Translations under genes and position numbers: made by a program | DNA from: a bacterium | GTDB lineage: Bacteria > Zhuqueibacterota > QNDG01 > JAFGCO01 | NCBI GenBank assembly: GCA_016930535.1 | Contig: JAFGGN010000043.1 | Coordinates: 1-64,000 of the forward strand | Length of the DNA stretch: 64,000 nucleotides | Reading direction: 5' to 3' | The notes under the pieces: generated by a model | Told to the model about the DNA's origin: nothing | What the model saw: only the letters and a program-made list of their open reading frames with translations | The model's database searches: none | In this document: piece by piece, positions 36,400-44,666 of the stretch | Layout of the letters: the number at the start of each line of letters is the position of its first letter | Position numbering within the stretch: the first letter of the stretch is position 1

Positions 36400-38380
36400 T
36401 TTTCAGCGGAATTGAAATCAGTATATATGAAATCGCCGCGAAAACGATCAGTCCGAGCCACGGATTTCCATTTTCGATCAGTTTGGGCACGGGCGATTGT
36501 CCCCCGTATGCGATAATGATGATCGCAATGGAAATGGCGGCCAGGGCCTCTCCTGCAATAAAACCCGAGGCGAGCAATATTCCCGTGTTTTCGACTTTTT
36601 CCACATCATGCTTTCCCTTCCTGACGATGCGGTCCACGATGCTCTTCAGAATGCCGCCGCAAAAAATACCGGCGGTGACATAGAAGGGGAGATACATGCC
36701 CACGGCGATCAGCATGATGGACGGCGCGCCGATAATGATCAGCCCGATGCCGAAAAAGATGCCCATCAGGACCAGGGGCCAGGCCATTTCACCGCCGACA
36801 ATGCCTTCGGACAATGCAGCCATGAGGCTGGCCTGGGGAGCCGGCAGATCGATGCTGCCGATGCCGCCATAGGCTTCATGAAGCATCTGCAATGTGACAC
36901 CAAGCACAAGAGCAGCGAAGATGACACCGATCATGACCGCATACTGCATGGCCCTCGGTGTGCCGCCCAGAATATGTCCCACTTTCAGGTCCTGCATAAT
37001 GTCACCGGCCACGCCGGACGAACAGCAGACCACGGCTGCAACACCAAGAACAGCTGCAATGCCGGGAGCGCCGGTCACGCCGATGGCCGTCATCAGAAAA
37101 GCGGCAATGATCAGTGTGCTCAGCGTGATTCCGGATATGGGATTATTGGATGAACCGATGGTTCCGACCAGATAACCGGCCACGGCTGCAAACAGAAAAC
37201 CGGTGATGGTCATCACCACCGCGGCTAAAATGGCACCGCCCAGATTGCCGCTGATAAAGTAGTAGATCACAGCGATCACGACAACCAGAATGGAAATGCC
37301 GATAGCCGTGATCGGGAAGGGGATGTCCCTGTCAAGCCGGTTGGTCGTTTCAGCGGCCGCTTTCCCGATTTGCTTCAGATCACGTACCGCGCGGCCCAGT
37401 CCTGTAGCCAGCGATTTTCTCATTTTGTACAGGGTGGTTACCGCACCCACCAGCATGGTGCCCACGGCCAGCGGCTTGACCTGATTGGCGAACACGGCGT
37501 TGGCTACGCCGACCCAGTCCAGGTCCGGGCTCAGCATGTTTTCGAATCCGCCGTTGATGAATATGAAAAGCGGCACCAGAACCATGTGACCGAAAACGCC
37601 GCCCGTAAAAGTGATCGAGGCCAGTTTGGGACCGATGATATAGCCCACACCCAGCAGCATGGCCGATGCGCCGGGTGTTTCGACAAAGGCGCCGCCGACC
37701 GGATTACTGGGTTCACCGATGCCCAGCCGGAAATTATTGACCCGGATCGGATAGAATGTTTGCACCGATTCGCGGATTGCGTACAATCCGCGTGAATTCT
37801 TGAACCATTCGAAAACAGCGGACAACAGTCCGGCCCAGAACACGTAAGCGGCCCCGGTCTGTTTGCCTCTTCCTGCTTTGACAATTTCCGCACAGGCCAC
37901 ACTTTCCGGAAAGCGCAGGGTTTTGTCTTCGATCAGAATGCGGCGAAGAAAAGTGACAAAGAAGACGCCCAGAAGACCGCCGACCACCATGAGGAGCGTA
38001 CTTTCCGTATAGTGGATCTTGTCCCATATGGGTTCGCCTGTCGCAGGATTTTTGGCAATGAGCAAAGCGGGGATGGTAAAAATGGCGCCGGCCGCAAGCG
38101 CTTCACCGACGGCCGCCGTGGTTCGGCATGTGTTTTCTTCAAGAATGGAGCCCTTGAAAACCAGTCTGAACAGGGCCATGGATACGACGGCTGCGGGGAA
38201 AGTGGCCGCAACGGTCAGGCCGACTTTCAATCCGATATAGGCGTTGGCACCACCGAGTACCATGGACATGATCGCGCCAAAAAAAAGTGCCCTGAAGGTA
38301 AACTCTTTCATGCTGGTTTCTGCGGGCACATAGGGTTTGAATGTTTGTTCGATTTCGCTGGCGGATTTTTGTTCTGACAT
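36383..38380 (-). CDS. OPT-family oligopeptide transporter
   Basis: A 665-residue inner-membrane protein with about 16 hydrophobic segments, of the prokaryotic OPT group. AYIGLKVGLTVAATFPAAVV near the start, FPESVACAEIVKAGRGKQTG near residue 163, SSNNPISGITLSTLIIAAFL near 413 and GDIMQDLKVGHILGGTPRAM near 464 are typical. The family imports oligopeptides, or in some branches metal chelates, with protons. The frame is open to 38410, but the ATG at 38380 has AAGGAG directly upstream. Its partners downstream are a PqqD-like protein and an aminopeptidase, favouring peptide uptake. Confidence 0.9.
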   Translation of the reverse strand: MSEQKSASEIEQTFKPYVPAETSMKEFTFRALFFGAIMSMVLGGANAYIGLKVGLTVAATFPAAVVSMALFRLVFKGSILEENTCRTTAAVGEALAAGAIFTIPALLIAKNPATGEPIWDKIHYTESTLLMVVGGLLGVFFVTFLRRILIEDKTLRFPESVACAEIVKAGRGKQTGAAYVFWAGLLSAVFEWFKNSRGLYAIRESVQTFYPIRVNNFRLGIGEPSNPVGGAFVETPGASAMLLGVGYIIGPKLASITFTGGVFGHMVLVPLFIFINGGFENMLSPDLDWVGVANAVFANQVKPLAVGTMLVGAVTTLYKMRKSLATGLGRAVRDLKQIGKAAAETTNRLDRDIPFPITAIGISILVVVIAVIYYFISGNLGGAILAAVVMTITGFLFAAVAGYLVGTIGSSNNPISGITLSTLIIAAFLMTAIGVTGAPGIAAVLGVAAVVCCSSGVAGDIMQDLKVGHILGGTPRAMQYAVMIGVIFAALVLGVTLQMLHEAYGGIGSIDLPAPQASLMAALSEGIVGGEMAWPLVLMGIFFGIGLIIIGAPSIMLIAVGMYLPFYVTAGIFCGGILKSIVDRIVRKGKHDVEKVENTGILLASGFIAGEALAAISIAIIIIAYGGQSPVPKLIENGNPWLGLIVFAAISYILISIPLKNGKKA

Positions 38381-38430
38381 CAGAGGCTCCTTTGTAGAGA
38401 AAAATGTCAAGGTTTCAAAAAATCAAATTA

Positions 38431-38459
38431 AACATAGCTTGAAATTGGTTAAAAGTCAA
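38431..38459 (-). promoter_or_regulatory. Predicted promoter of the OPT operon
   Basis: On the - strand TTGACT (complement of 38454-38459), 17 bp, TATGTT (complement of 38431-38436), about 50 bases before the OPT ATG. It is a good vegetative-type match. Confidence 0.6.
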
Positions 38460-38491
38460 GAAGAAATTCACCCAATTTGGGAATTAAATCT

Positions 38492-38519
38492 TTGACTTTT
38501 ATAAAATTTAATGTATATT
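38492..38519 (+). promoter_or_regulatory. Predicted promoter of ecfT-truA
   Basis: TTGACT (38492-38497), 16 bp, TATATT (38514-38519), about 50 bases before the ecfT ATG and back to back with the OPT promoter. Confidence 0.5.
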
Positions 38520-38537
38520 AACCCACTGGGTCAAACT

Positions 38538-38551
38538 TACAATATATTGTA
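38538..38551. promoter_or_regulatory. Operator-like 14-bp palindrome
   Basis: TACAATATATTGTA is a perfect palindrome placed about 20 bases after the predicted -10 of ecfT, where a bound repressor would block transcription. A smaller one, ACCCACTGGGT, lies at 38521-38531. No regulator is encoded next to it, so the binding protein is unknown. Confidence 0.35.
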
Positions 38552-38568
38552 CTTTAAGTGTCTTTTTC

Positions 38569-39366
38569 ATGATCAATTTATCCAATATTACCCTGGGACA
38601 ATTTGCTAAGAGAAATTCAAGAATTCACCATCTTGACCCGAGAACCAAATTCATTGCCAGTGTTTACATCATGATCATGATTCTGACATGGGATCATTTG
38701 ACGACGCTGTGCTGCGGACTGATAGTCATTGGTATTCTGTTCCGTACAGCAGGATTGTCTCTCAGGCTGGCCTGGCACAACATTGCCTCGTTTTTCTGGC
38801 TCCTGCTGATCACGTTTTGTCTGCATGCATTCATCACCAGTGGCAGGGTACTTGTTCAAATTCCCTTGATACGGCTCACATTGACACAGGAAGGGGTGAC
38901 CACCGGTCTGTTTTATGTGCTCCGTATCGTACTGCTGATTCTGATCGCCAATCTGCTGACATTGACGACTTCCCCCATGGCGTTTACGGACGGACTGGAG
39001 CGTCTGCTCGGCCCTTTGAAAAAAATCGGTATTCCCGCACACGAGATTGCGATGATTATCTCGATCTCGCTTCGCTTCATTCCCATTCTGCTCGAAGAGG
39101 TCGAACGCATTCGCAGGGCCCAGATTTCAAGAGGCGCCCGTTTTTCAGGGCATATCATCCAGAGAATCCGGAGCGTCGTGCCGATTATCGTTCCGCTTTT
39201 CGTTTCCACTTTCCGCCGTGCAAACGATCTTGCACTGGCCATGGATTCCAGGTGTTACAGAGGCGGGGAATTCAGGACCAGTTATCAGAGTCTGAAATTC
39301 GGATTATGGGACTGGCTGACCCTTTCAGCCTGCTTCATTCTTCTCCCGCTGTTTTACATGGGATAG
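38569..39366 (+). CDS. ecfT: Energy-coupling factor transporter transmembrane protein EcfT (CbiQ-like)
   Basis: The membrane scaffold of an ECF-type vitamin or metal importer, joining substrate-binding and ATPase subunits. The 265-residue protein has about five hydrophobic helices and the two cytoplasmic coupling motifs: RRAQISRGARFSGHIIQ near residue 181 and LALAMDSRCYRGGEF near 222, which carry the Ala-Arg-Gly-type contacts with ATPases. The N-terminal HHLDPRTKF is also typical. In many genomes ecfA1-ecfA2-ecfT-truA are contiguous; here truA follows but no ATPase or S-component gene is nearby. No strong ribosome binding site precedes the ATG. Confidence 0.9.
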   Translation: MINLSNITLGQFAKRNSRIHHLDPRTKFIASVYIMIMILTWDHLTTLCCGLIVIGILFRTAGLSLRLAWHNIASFFWLLLITFCLHAFITSGRVLVQIPLIRLTLTQEGVTTGLFYVLRIVLLILIANLLTLTTSPMAFTDGLERLLGPLKKIGIPAHEIAMIISISLRFIPILLEEVERIRRAQISRGARFSGHIIQRIRSVVPIIVPLFVSTFRRANDLALAMDSRCYRGGEFRTSYQSLKFGLWDWLTLSACFILLPLFYMG

Positions 39367-39388
39367 AAGGCATGAACGGAGCCGGATT

Positions 39389-40126
39389 TTGAGACGCATC
39401 CTGAAACTGATTGTGGAATATGACGGCAGTGATTTTTACGGCTGGCAGATACAGCCTGAACTGCGTACTGTTCAGGGAGAGATGGAGAGTGCTATACTGC
39501 GGCTCACACAAGAGAACATACGGCTCACCGCGTCCGGACGAACGGATACAGGTGTACATGCACTCGGCCAGGTTGTCAGTTTTGCGTATTCGGGGAATCT
39601 CGAGGCCGATTCGTTTCGCAGGGGATTGAACGCGCTGCTGCCGGAAGACATACGTATTGTCGAAGCGTTGAACGCTCCTGAAAAATTTGATGCACGCAGA
39701 AGCGCCGTACGCAGAACATACCGTTACGTGATCTCAAAAACAGAATCGGCGCTGCGCAGAAAATACGCATGGTATCCGGGTTATGCATTTAATTTGGAAC
39801 CCATGCGGCAGGCTGCGTCGTATCTTATAGGAACCCATGACTGGAACGCATTTGCCAAATCCGATCCGGATATAAAACGCATGGATTCCACGGTTTATGA
39901 GATTGCATGGCGGGATTTTGATCACGAACTGTATTTTGAGATTACGGCGGTCCGGTTTTTCCATTCGATGATCCGTTTTCTGATCGGCACCCTGATGGAT
40001 GTGGGCCGCGGTAAACAGCTTCCTGGTCGCATCAGGGAAATTCTCGAATCCGGGGACATCGACCAGGCAGGTATGAAGGCGCCTGCGCACGGGCTCTATT
40101 TGCTGAAAGTGGATTATCCATCATGA
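39389..40126 (+). CDS. truA: tRNA pseudouridine synthase A
   Basis: Isomerises uridines 38-40 in the tRNA anticodon arm. The 245-residue protein has KLIVEYDGSDFYGWQIQPE at the start, ASGRTDTGVHALGQVVSF near residue 50 with the catalytic Asp in RTD, and RSAVRRTYRYVIS near 106 and FFHSMIRFLIGTLMDVGRGK near 190 typical of TruA. The start is a TTG at 39389 with GGAG nine bases upstream; no ATG precedes the conserved N-terminus. It follows ecfT by 22 bases and overlaps the protease frame's earliest start. Confidence 0.95.
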   Translation: MRRILKLIVEYDGSDFYGWQIQPELRTVQGEMESAILRLTQENIRLTASGRTDTGVHALGQVVSFAYSGNLEADSFRRGLNALLPEDIRIVEALNAPEKFDARRSAVRRTYRYVISKTESALRRKYAWYPGYAFNLEPMRQAASYLIGTHDWNAFAKSDPDIKRMDSTVYEIAWRDFDHELYFEITAVRFFHSMIRFLIGTLMDVGRGKQLPGRIREILESGDIDQAGMKAPAHGLYLLKVDYPS

Positions 40127-40164
40127 CATACTGGCCTGAAGTCATTAAACGAAGGATAAAGTCA

Positions 40165-41364
40165 ATGTTCAAACCAGCAAGAATTACGCTTTTGATTTCA
40201 TTCGCTCTGATTCCGTTTTGTGTGCAATGTGCGGACAAAGGATCCGGCAGCGGCACGGATCGAATGACGGACAGCGAACAGGCACAAGACCGGAATGCCG
40301 ACCCGCAGTCCTCGTACGATCCCTATATGAACAGGGAAATCACCGAATCGAGACAAAATGCCATCACGAGGGCGGTACACGATGTCAGTCCGGCGGTCGT
40401 GGGCATCAATGTCACGCAAATTCAGCAAGTCCGTTCCTACTCACCGTTCTTCGACGAGGATCCGCTGTGGGGCTGGTTTTTTTCGCCCCGGGAGTATCAG
40501 AAAGTGAAAAGCCTGGGCTCGGGATTTCTGATCTCGCCGGACGGATATATTTTAACCAACGAACATGTGGTTCACGATGCCAGCGAGATCATCGTGACCA
40601 CGACCAGCGGGAAACAGATCGAAGCAAAGATCGCGGGATCCGACGTCACCTATGATGTGGCGCTGCTTAAAATTGACGCGACAAACCTGCCGTTTATCCC
40701 GCTGGGCGATTCGGAGGATCTCCTGATCGGTGAATGGGTCATCGCCCTGGGCAATCCTTTCGGACTTTTCGATATCAACATGAATCCCACGGTCACGGTC
40801 GGTGTGATCAGCGCGGTCGGAATGAATTTCAAGGGACAGTATCAGATCGAGGACCGCATCTATACGGACATGATACAAACCGATGCGGCCATCAATGGCG
40901 GCAACAGCGGCGGACCGCTCGTGAACAGTCTGGGACAATGCATCGGTATCAATACCTTTATTTTTTCCGGCAGCAGCCAGAAAACGAGCATCGGTATCGG
41001 ATTCGCCATTCCGATCAACCGTGTCAAGCGGATTTTACCGGATCTCAAGACGGTCGGGCAGGTGGACCGTTCATTCAAGACCGGACTGGAAGTCGAGAAC
41101 ATCAATTATCTCGTGGCCCGGATGCTGGGCATCAATCCCGGTGATGGTGTGATCGTTACACGCGTCAAGGACGGCAGTACGGCAGAAAAAGCGGGCATAC
41201 AGGTGGGTGATGTCATTGTCAGCATGGAGGACCAGCGCATCCGGTCCACGCGGGACATTCAGCACGTGGTGAATGGTGTGGACGTGACCGTACAATCGGA
41301 AGTGGCGCTTAAAATCTTCAGAAAAAACAAACTGGTGGATATTACACTGGAACTCGAACGATAA
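40165..41364 (+). CDS. HtrA/DegP-like serine protease
   Basis: A 399-residue periplasmic quality-control protease. After a signal peptide (ITLLISFALIPFCVQC) comes a trypsin-like domain with the complete triad: His in LTNEHVVHDA near residue 132, Asp in YDVALLKID near 165 and Ser in INGGNSGGPLVNS near 246. One PDZ domain follows at about 300-395 (VTRVKDGSTAEKAGIQVGDV). One PDZ rather than two makes it DegS/HtrA-like. The frame opens at 40123, but the ATG at 40165 has GAAGGAT at proper spacing and starts the signal peptide. A Cys near 26 might be lipidated, but the lipobox is not canonical. Confidence 0.93.
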   Translation: MFKPARITLLISFALIPFCVQCADKGSGSGTDRMTDSEQAQDRNADPQSSYDPYMNREITESRQNAITRAVHDVSPAVVGINVTQIQQVRSYSPFFDEDPLWGWFFSPREYQKVKSLGSGFLISPDGYILTNEHVVHDASEIIVTTTSGKQIEAKIAGSDVTYDVALLKIDATNLPFIPLGDSEDLLIGEWVIALGNPFGLFDINMNPTVTVGVISAVGMNFKGQYQIEDRIYTDMIQTDAAINGGNSGGPLVNSLGQCIGINTFIFSGSSQKTSIGIGFAIPINRVKRILPDLKTVGQVDRSFKTGLEVENINYLVARMLGINPGDGVIVTRVKDGSTAEKAGIQVGDVIVSMEDQRIRSTRDIQHVVNGVDVTVQSEVALKIFRKNKLVDITLELER

Positions 41365-41392
41365 CCGAACAGAAATCGTATGGAGGTTCGTT

Positions 41393-42691
41393 TTGATTGA
41401 TCGATATACAGATCCGGAAATGGGACAGATCTGGAGCGAGGACAACCGGTACCGGAAATTTCTTGAAGTGGAGCTTGCCGTTTGCGCAGTGCAGGCGGAA
41501 CGGGGCGTCATTCCTGCGGAAGCATGGGATGCCATCAGGGAAAAAGCGGCATTCGACAGCAAACGTGTCGCGGAAATCGAAAGCGTCACGCATCATGATG
41601 TGATTGCATTCCTCACAAGCGTGGCGGAACACGTCGGTCCAGCCTCCAGATATATTCATATGGGCATGACTTCTTCTGATATGCTGGACACGGCCACGTC
41701 CCTTCAGCTCAGGGAATCCGGAGGGCTGATTCTTTCCATACTGACTGAATTCCGGGACATTCTCGGAAAACGGGCCGTTGAATTCAAGGACGCGGTGTGC
41801 ATCGGCCGAACACATGGCATTCATGCGGAACCCACGACCTTCGGGTTGAAACTCGCGCTCTGGACCGATGAGATACGGCGCCACATGGAAAGACTCAACA
41901 TGGCGATAGAGACCATATCCGTGGGCAAGATTTCCGGCGCGGTCGGTACATTTGCGCATCTCGATCCGGAAGTTGAAGAGAGGACATGTGAAAAGCTGGG
42001 CATTCAATTCGCTCCTGTTTCCACGCAGGTCATTCAGAGGGACAGGCATGCGTTTTATCTGAGTGTACTGGCCGGGATCGGTGCCACACTCGAAAAAATT
42101 GCCATTGAAATACGGCATCTGCAGAAAACCGAAGTACTGGAGGCCGAAGAGTATTTTGCCAAGGGGCAGAAAGGATCGTCTTCCATGCCGCACAAGCGGA
42201 ATCCGATTATCTGCGAACGGATCGCCGGACTTGCGCGCCTGCTCAGAACCAATGCGCTCGCGGGTTTCGAAAATGTGGCGCTGTGGCATGAAAGAGATAT
42301 ATCCCATTCGTCGGTAGAACGGGTTATACTGGCAGACAGCAATATTCTCGCATATTACATGCTGAAAAAAGCGAAAACCCTGATCGAAAAACTGCTGGTC
42401 TACCCGGAAAACATGATCAATAATCTAAACAGAACCAACGGGCTCATCTATTCTCAGGTTCTTCTGCTGAAACTGGTCGACAAAGGCCTGTCAAGAGAGG
42501 ATGCCTATGCTCTGGTTCAGAAGCCTGCCATGGAATGCTGGAAGACCGGTGAATCCTATCTGGATGTCGTCGGCAGGGACGAAGCGATTGCCGAACATTT
42601 AAGTCATGATGAAATTGCGCAATGTTTCGATTTGAAGGTTCAGCTCAGAAATGTCGACCTGATTTTTAAACGGCTGCACCTGATCGCCTGA
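41393..42691 (+). CDS. purB: Adenylosuccinate lyase
   Basis: Cleaves SAICAR and adenylosuccinate, releasing fumarate, in purine synthesis. The 432-residue protein shows VTHHDVIAFLTSVAEHVG near residue 64, HMGMTSSDMLDTATSLQLRE near 88, GRTHGIHAEPTTFG near 138 and the fumarase/lyase signature GSSSMPHKRNP near 261. The start is a TTG at 41393, five bases after ATGGAGG; no ATG precedes the conserved DRYTDPEMGQIW. Length is standard for the shorter PurB class. Confidence 0.96.
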   Translation: MIDRYTDPEMGQIWSEDNRYRKFLEVELAVCAVQAERGVIPAEAWDAIREKAAFDSKRVAEIESVTHHDVIAFLTSVAEHVGPASRYIHMGMTSSDMLDTATSLQLRESGGLILSILTEFRDILGKRAVEFKDAVCIGRTHGIHAEPTTFGLKLALWTDEIRRHMERLNMAIETISVGKISGAVGTFAHLDPEVEERTCEKLGIQFAPVSTQVIQRDRHAFYLSVLAGIGATLEKIAIEIRHLQKTEVLEAEEYFAKGQKGSSSMPHKRNPIICERIAGLARLLRTNALAGFENVALWHERDISHSSVERVILADSNILAYYMLKKAKTLIEKLLVYPENMINNLNRTNGLIYSQVLLLKLVDKGLSREDAYALVQKPAMECWKTGESYLDVVGRDEAIAEHLSHDEIAQCFDLKVQLRNVDLIFKRLHLIA

Positions 42692-42747
42692 GTTTCACCG
42701 GATTGGCAGAGAACCCAATTTCACGGTTGGCCGGGATTTTATAATTC

Positions 42748-43431
42748 ATGAATAAGCACGGTGATCTGCGGTTGTCCGCATTCAGGGAAATGCGGCCGCT
42801 GCTTACGGTTCAGATTGTTCTCTGGATCCTGTTTTTATGCTCCTGGATTTTTACGGCAAAATTTTTGTTCGCATGCTTCCTGTTTGTGCTTGGTATGACG
42901 ATTTCAGGGACCCTGTTCTTTTTTCGTGATCCCGAACGCTGTATTCCGGCAGAGAATTCGGAACGTATCGTATCACCAGCGGATGGATGTGTCATCCGCA
43001 TCCAAAAGCATTATGAAAATCAATATTGCCGTGAAACCGTACATACAGTATCGGTTTTCTTAAGACTTTGGGACGTTCATGTGAACCGGATTCCGGTCGG
43101 AGGATATGTCGAATATCTGACATACCAAAGGGGACGATTTCATGCCGCTTTCAACGACAAAACGGCCCGGGAAAACGAACAGATGATTATCGGAATAAAA
43201 AACACACACGGACGTTTTTTGATCCGGCAGGTGGCGGGCATGATCGCGCGGCGTATCGTGTGTCATTTGAAAGAGGGAGAACGGGTCGTATCGGGCGCCC
43301 GTTTTGGTTTGATAAAAATGGGTTCCCTCGTTGAAATTTCCATCCCGGAAACATACCGGATTGTTGTGCGATCCGGACAACGTGTCAGAGCGGGAGAGAC
43401 CGTTATTGGAATTTTATCCGAACAGTCATAA
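42748..43431 (+). CDS. psd: Phosphatidylserine decarboxylase (short, archaeal-type)
   Basis: Makes phosphatidylethanolamine from phosphatidylserine. The 227-residue proenzyme has two hydrophobic segments at about residues 20-55, then FFFRDPERCIPAENSERIVS, SPADGCVI, FLRLWDVHVNRIPVGG near 107 and the self-cleavage region RFGLIKMGSLVEI near 184, where the Gly-Ser bond would yield the pyruvoyl group. Its length fits the short PSD-A class. It is overlapped by pssA, so the two steps of phosphatidylethanolamine synthesis are encoded together. Confidence 0.94.
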   Translation: MNKHGDLRLSAFREMRPLLTVQIVLWILFLCSWIFTAKFLFACFLFVLGMTISGTLFFFRDPERCIPAENSERIVSPADGCVIRIQKHYENQYCRETVHTVSVFLRLWDVHVNRIPVGGYVEYLTYQRGRFHAAFNDKTARENEQMIIGIKNTHGRFLIRQVAGMIARRIVCHLKEGERVVSGARFGLIKMGSLVEISIPETYRIVVRSGQRVRAGETVIGILSEQS

Positions 43432-44128
43432 AAAACTGATTCCCGGATTGTTCACAACGCTGAACATTCTGTGCGGCACAACGGCGGTTATTCTATCCGT
43501 GAATCGATTGTTTGAACCGTCCGCGTGGTTTATCATTGTTGCCGTTTTATGTGACGGAATGGACGGAAAACTGGCCCGATGGACAGGTTGTGAATCGGAA
43601 TTCGGAATGCATCTGGATTCGCTCGGCGATTTGATCTCTTCAGGCATTGCGCCCATGGTATTGATTTATTCGGGATTTTTCCGTTCAGCTGACTGGACAG
43701 TGTCCTGGATATGCCTGTTGTATGTTTTTGCGGGAGCGTTCCGGCTTGCGAGATTCAATCTCATTCAAAAAGGCGACCGCTCACACGGATATATCGGGCT
43801 CCCGATCCCGGTTGCGGGTATGACGATCGCCAGCCTGTTCCTGACCGGAGAAATCACCTCATGGTTCCGGCATATGCAGTTCCTTGCATTTGTAATCATA
43901 TTGGGACTTTCCCTGCTCATGATGAGCACTGTTCCATACGACTGGCCGAAACTTGAATGGGGAAGACCTGTCAAAATTGTTGGTTCGGCCGGCAAGCTGA
44001 TCCTCGCCGGCCTGATAATTGTCTTCACGAAATACACACTTTTCCCGGTTTTATTTTTGTATATTATAGCGGGAACTTTGCGATGGGGCTTTCTGCTTAT
44101 CAAGGAAAAATTGGCCGTGGATTTTTAG
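43406..44128 (+). CDS. pssA: CDP-diacylglycerol-serine O-phosphatidyltransferase
   Basis: Forms phosphatidylserine from CDP-diacylglycerol and serine, the substrate of the preceding Psd. The 240-residue membrane protein has about seven helices and the CDP-alcohol phosphotransferase motif: DGKLARWTGCESEFGMHLDS then LGD, matching DGxxARx8Gx3Dx3D exactly. RLARFNL and GLPIPVAG follow. The open frame extends back to 43331 inside psd, but the TTG at 43406 with GGGAGAG upstream starts next to the conserved core, so it was preferred; it still overlaps psd by 26 bases. Confidence 0.94.
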   Translation: MEFYPNSHKKLIPGLFTTLNILCGTTAVILSVNRLFEPSAWFIIVAVLCDGMDGKLARWTGCESEFGMHLDSLGDLISSGIAPMVLIYSGFFRSADWTVSWICLLYVFAGAFRLARFNLIQKGDRSHGYIGLPIPVAGMTIASLFLTGEITSWFRHMQFLAFVIILGLSLLMMSTVPYDWPKLEWGRPVKIVGSAGKLILAGLIIVFTKYTLFPVLFLYIIAGTLRWGFLLIKEKLAVDF

Positions 44129-44154
44129 AAATATAAAGATCGGCAGGATATCCT

Positions 44155-44370
44155 ATGTTCGGTTCATTGGGATCATTTGAAATTTTCATCATACTTCTGG
44201 TGGCATTGCTGTTGTTTGGCAGCAAGCAGCTGCCCCAGGTTGCCAGAAATATCGGAAAAGGTCTAAGGGATTTTCAAAAAGCCGCGCAGAACGCCCGCGA
44301 CGAAATTCATAAAATACTTGAAGAGGAAGGCGACAAGGAGGATACACCGAAAAAACCGATGCAGGGATAA
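44155..44370 (+). CDS. tatA: Sec-independent translocase protein TatA, copy 1
   Basis: A 71-residue TatA/E-family subunit of the twin-arginine pathway for folded proteins. It has one N-terminal membrane helix (FEIFIILLVALLLFG), the FGSKQLPQ hinge, then the amphipathic helix NIGKGLRDFQKAAQNARDEI and a charged tail. It follows pssA and precedes a second tatA by 43 bases. No tatC is in the window. Confidence 0.93.
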   Translation: MFGSLGSFEIFIILLVALLLFGSKQLPQVARNIGKGLRDFQKAAQNARDEIHKILEEEGDKEDTPKKPMQG

Positions 44371-44413
44371 ACGGTGTTATCCATTATAATGACCTTTAAG
44401 GAGGGCTGTAAAG

Positions 44414-44605
44414 ATGATCAATCCACCCGGCACCATGGAACTCATTATCATTGTCCTTATCGTACTGTTACTGTTCGGAGGAAAAAAAATACCCGAACTG
44501 ATGCACGGTCTTGGAAAGGGTGTCAAGGAATTCAAGAACGGCATGAAGCAGATCGAAGACGAAGACCAGAAGGATAAAGAGAACGGGGCGGATCAGTCCA
44601 AATGA
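44414..44605 (+). CDS. tatA: Sec-independent translocase protein TatA, copy 2
   Basis: A 63-residue second TatA/E-type protein: membrane helix MELIIIVLIVLLLFGG, hinge FGGKKIPEL, amphipathic helix HGLGKGVKEFKNGMKQIEDE. AAGGAGG lies at good spacing upstream. The two TatA proteins are diverged, so they may have separate roles (TatA- and TatE- or TatB-like) rather than redundancy. Confidence 0.93.
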   Translation: MINPPGTMELIIIVLIVLLLFGGKKIPELMHGLGKGVKEFKNGMKQIEDEDQKDKENGADQSK

Positions 44606-44666
44606 CACGAGCGAAGACAGGTCAGCCTGTGATATCGGTAATTGTTTATTTTCAGGAGGTTTAAAA

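Noticed and set aside
36497..37153. Long + strand open frames (up to 218 aa) across the OPT transporter gene
   Set aside because: They are antisense to a gene with clear membrane-transporter motifs, have shadow-type composition rich in His, Gln and Arg, and show no domain.
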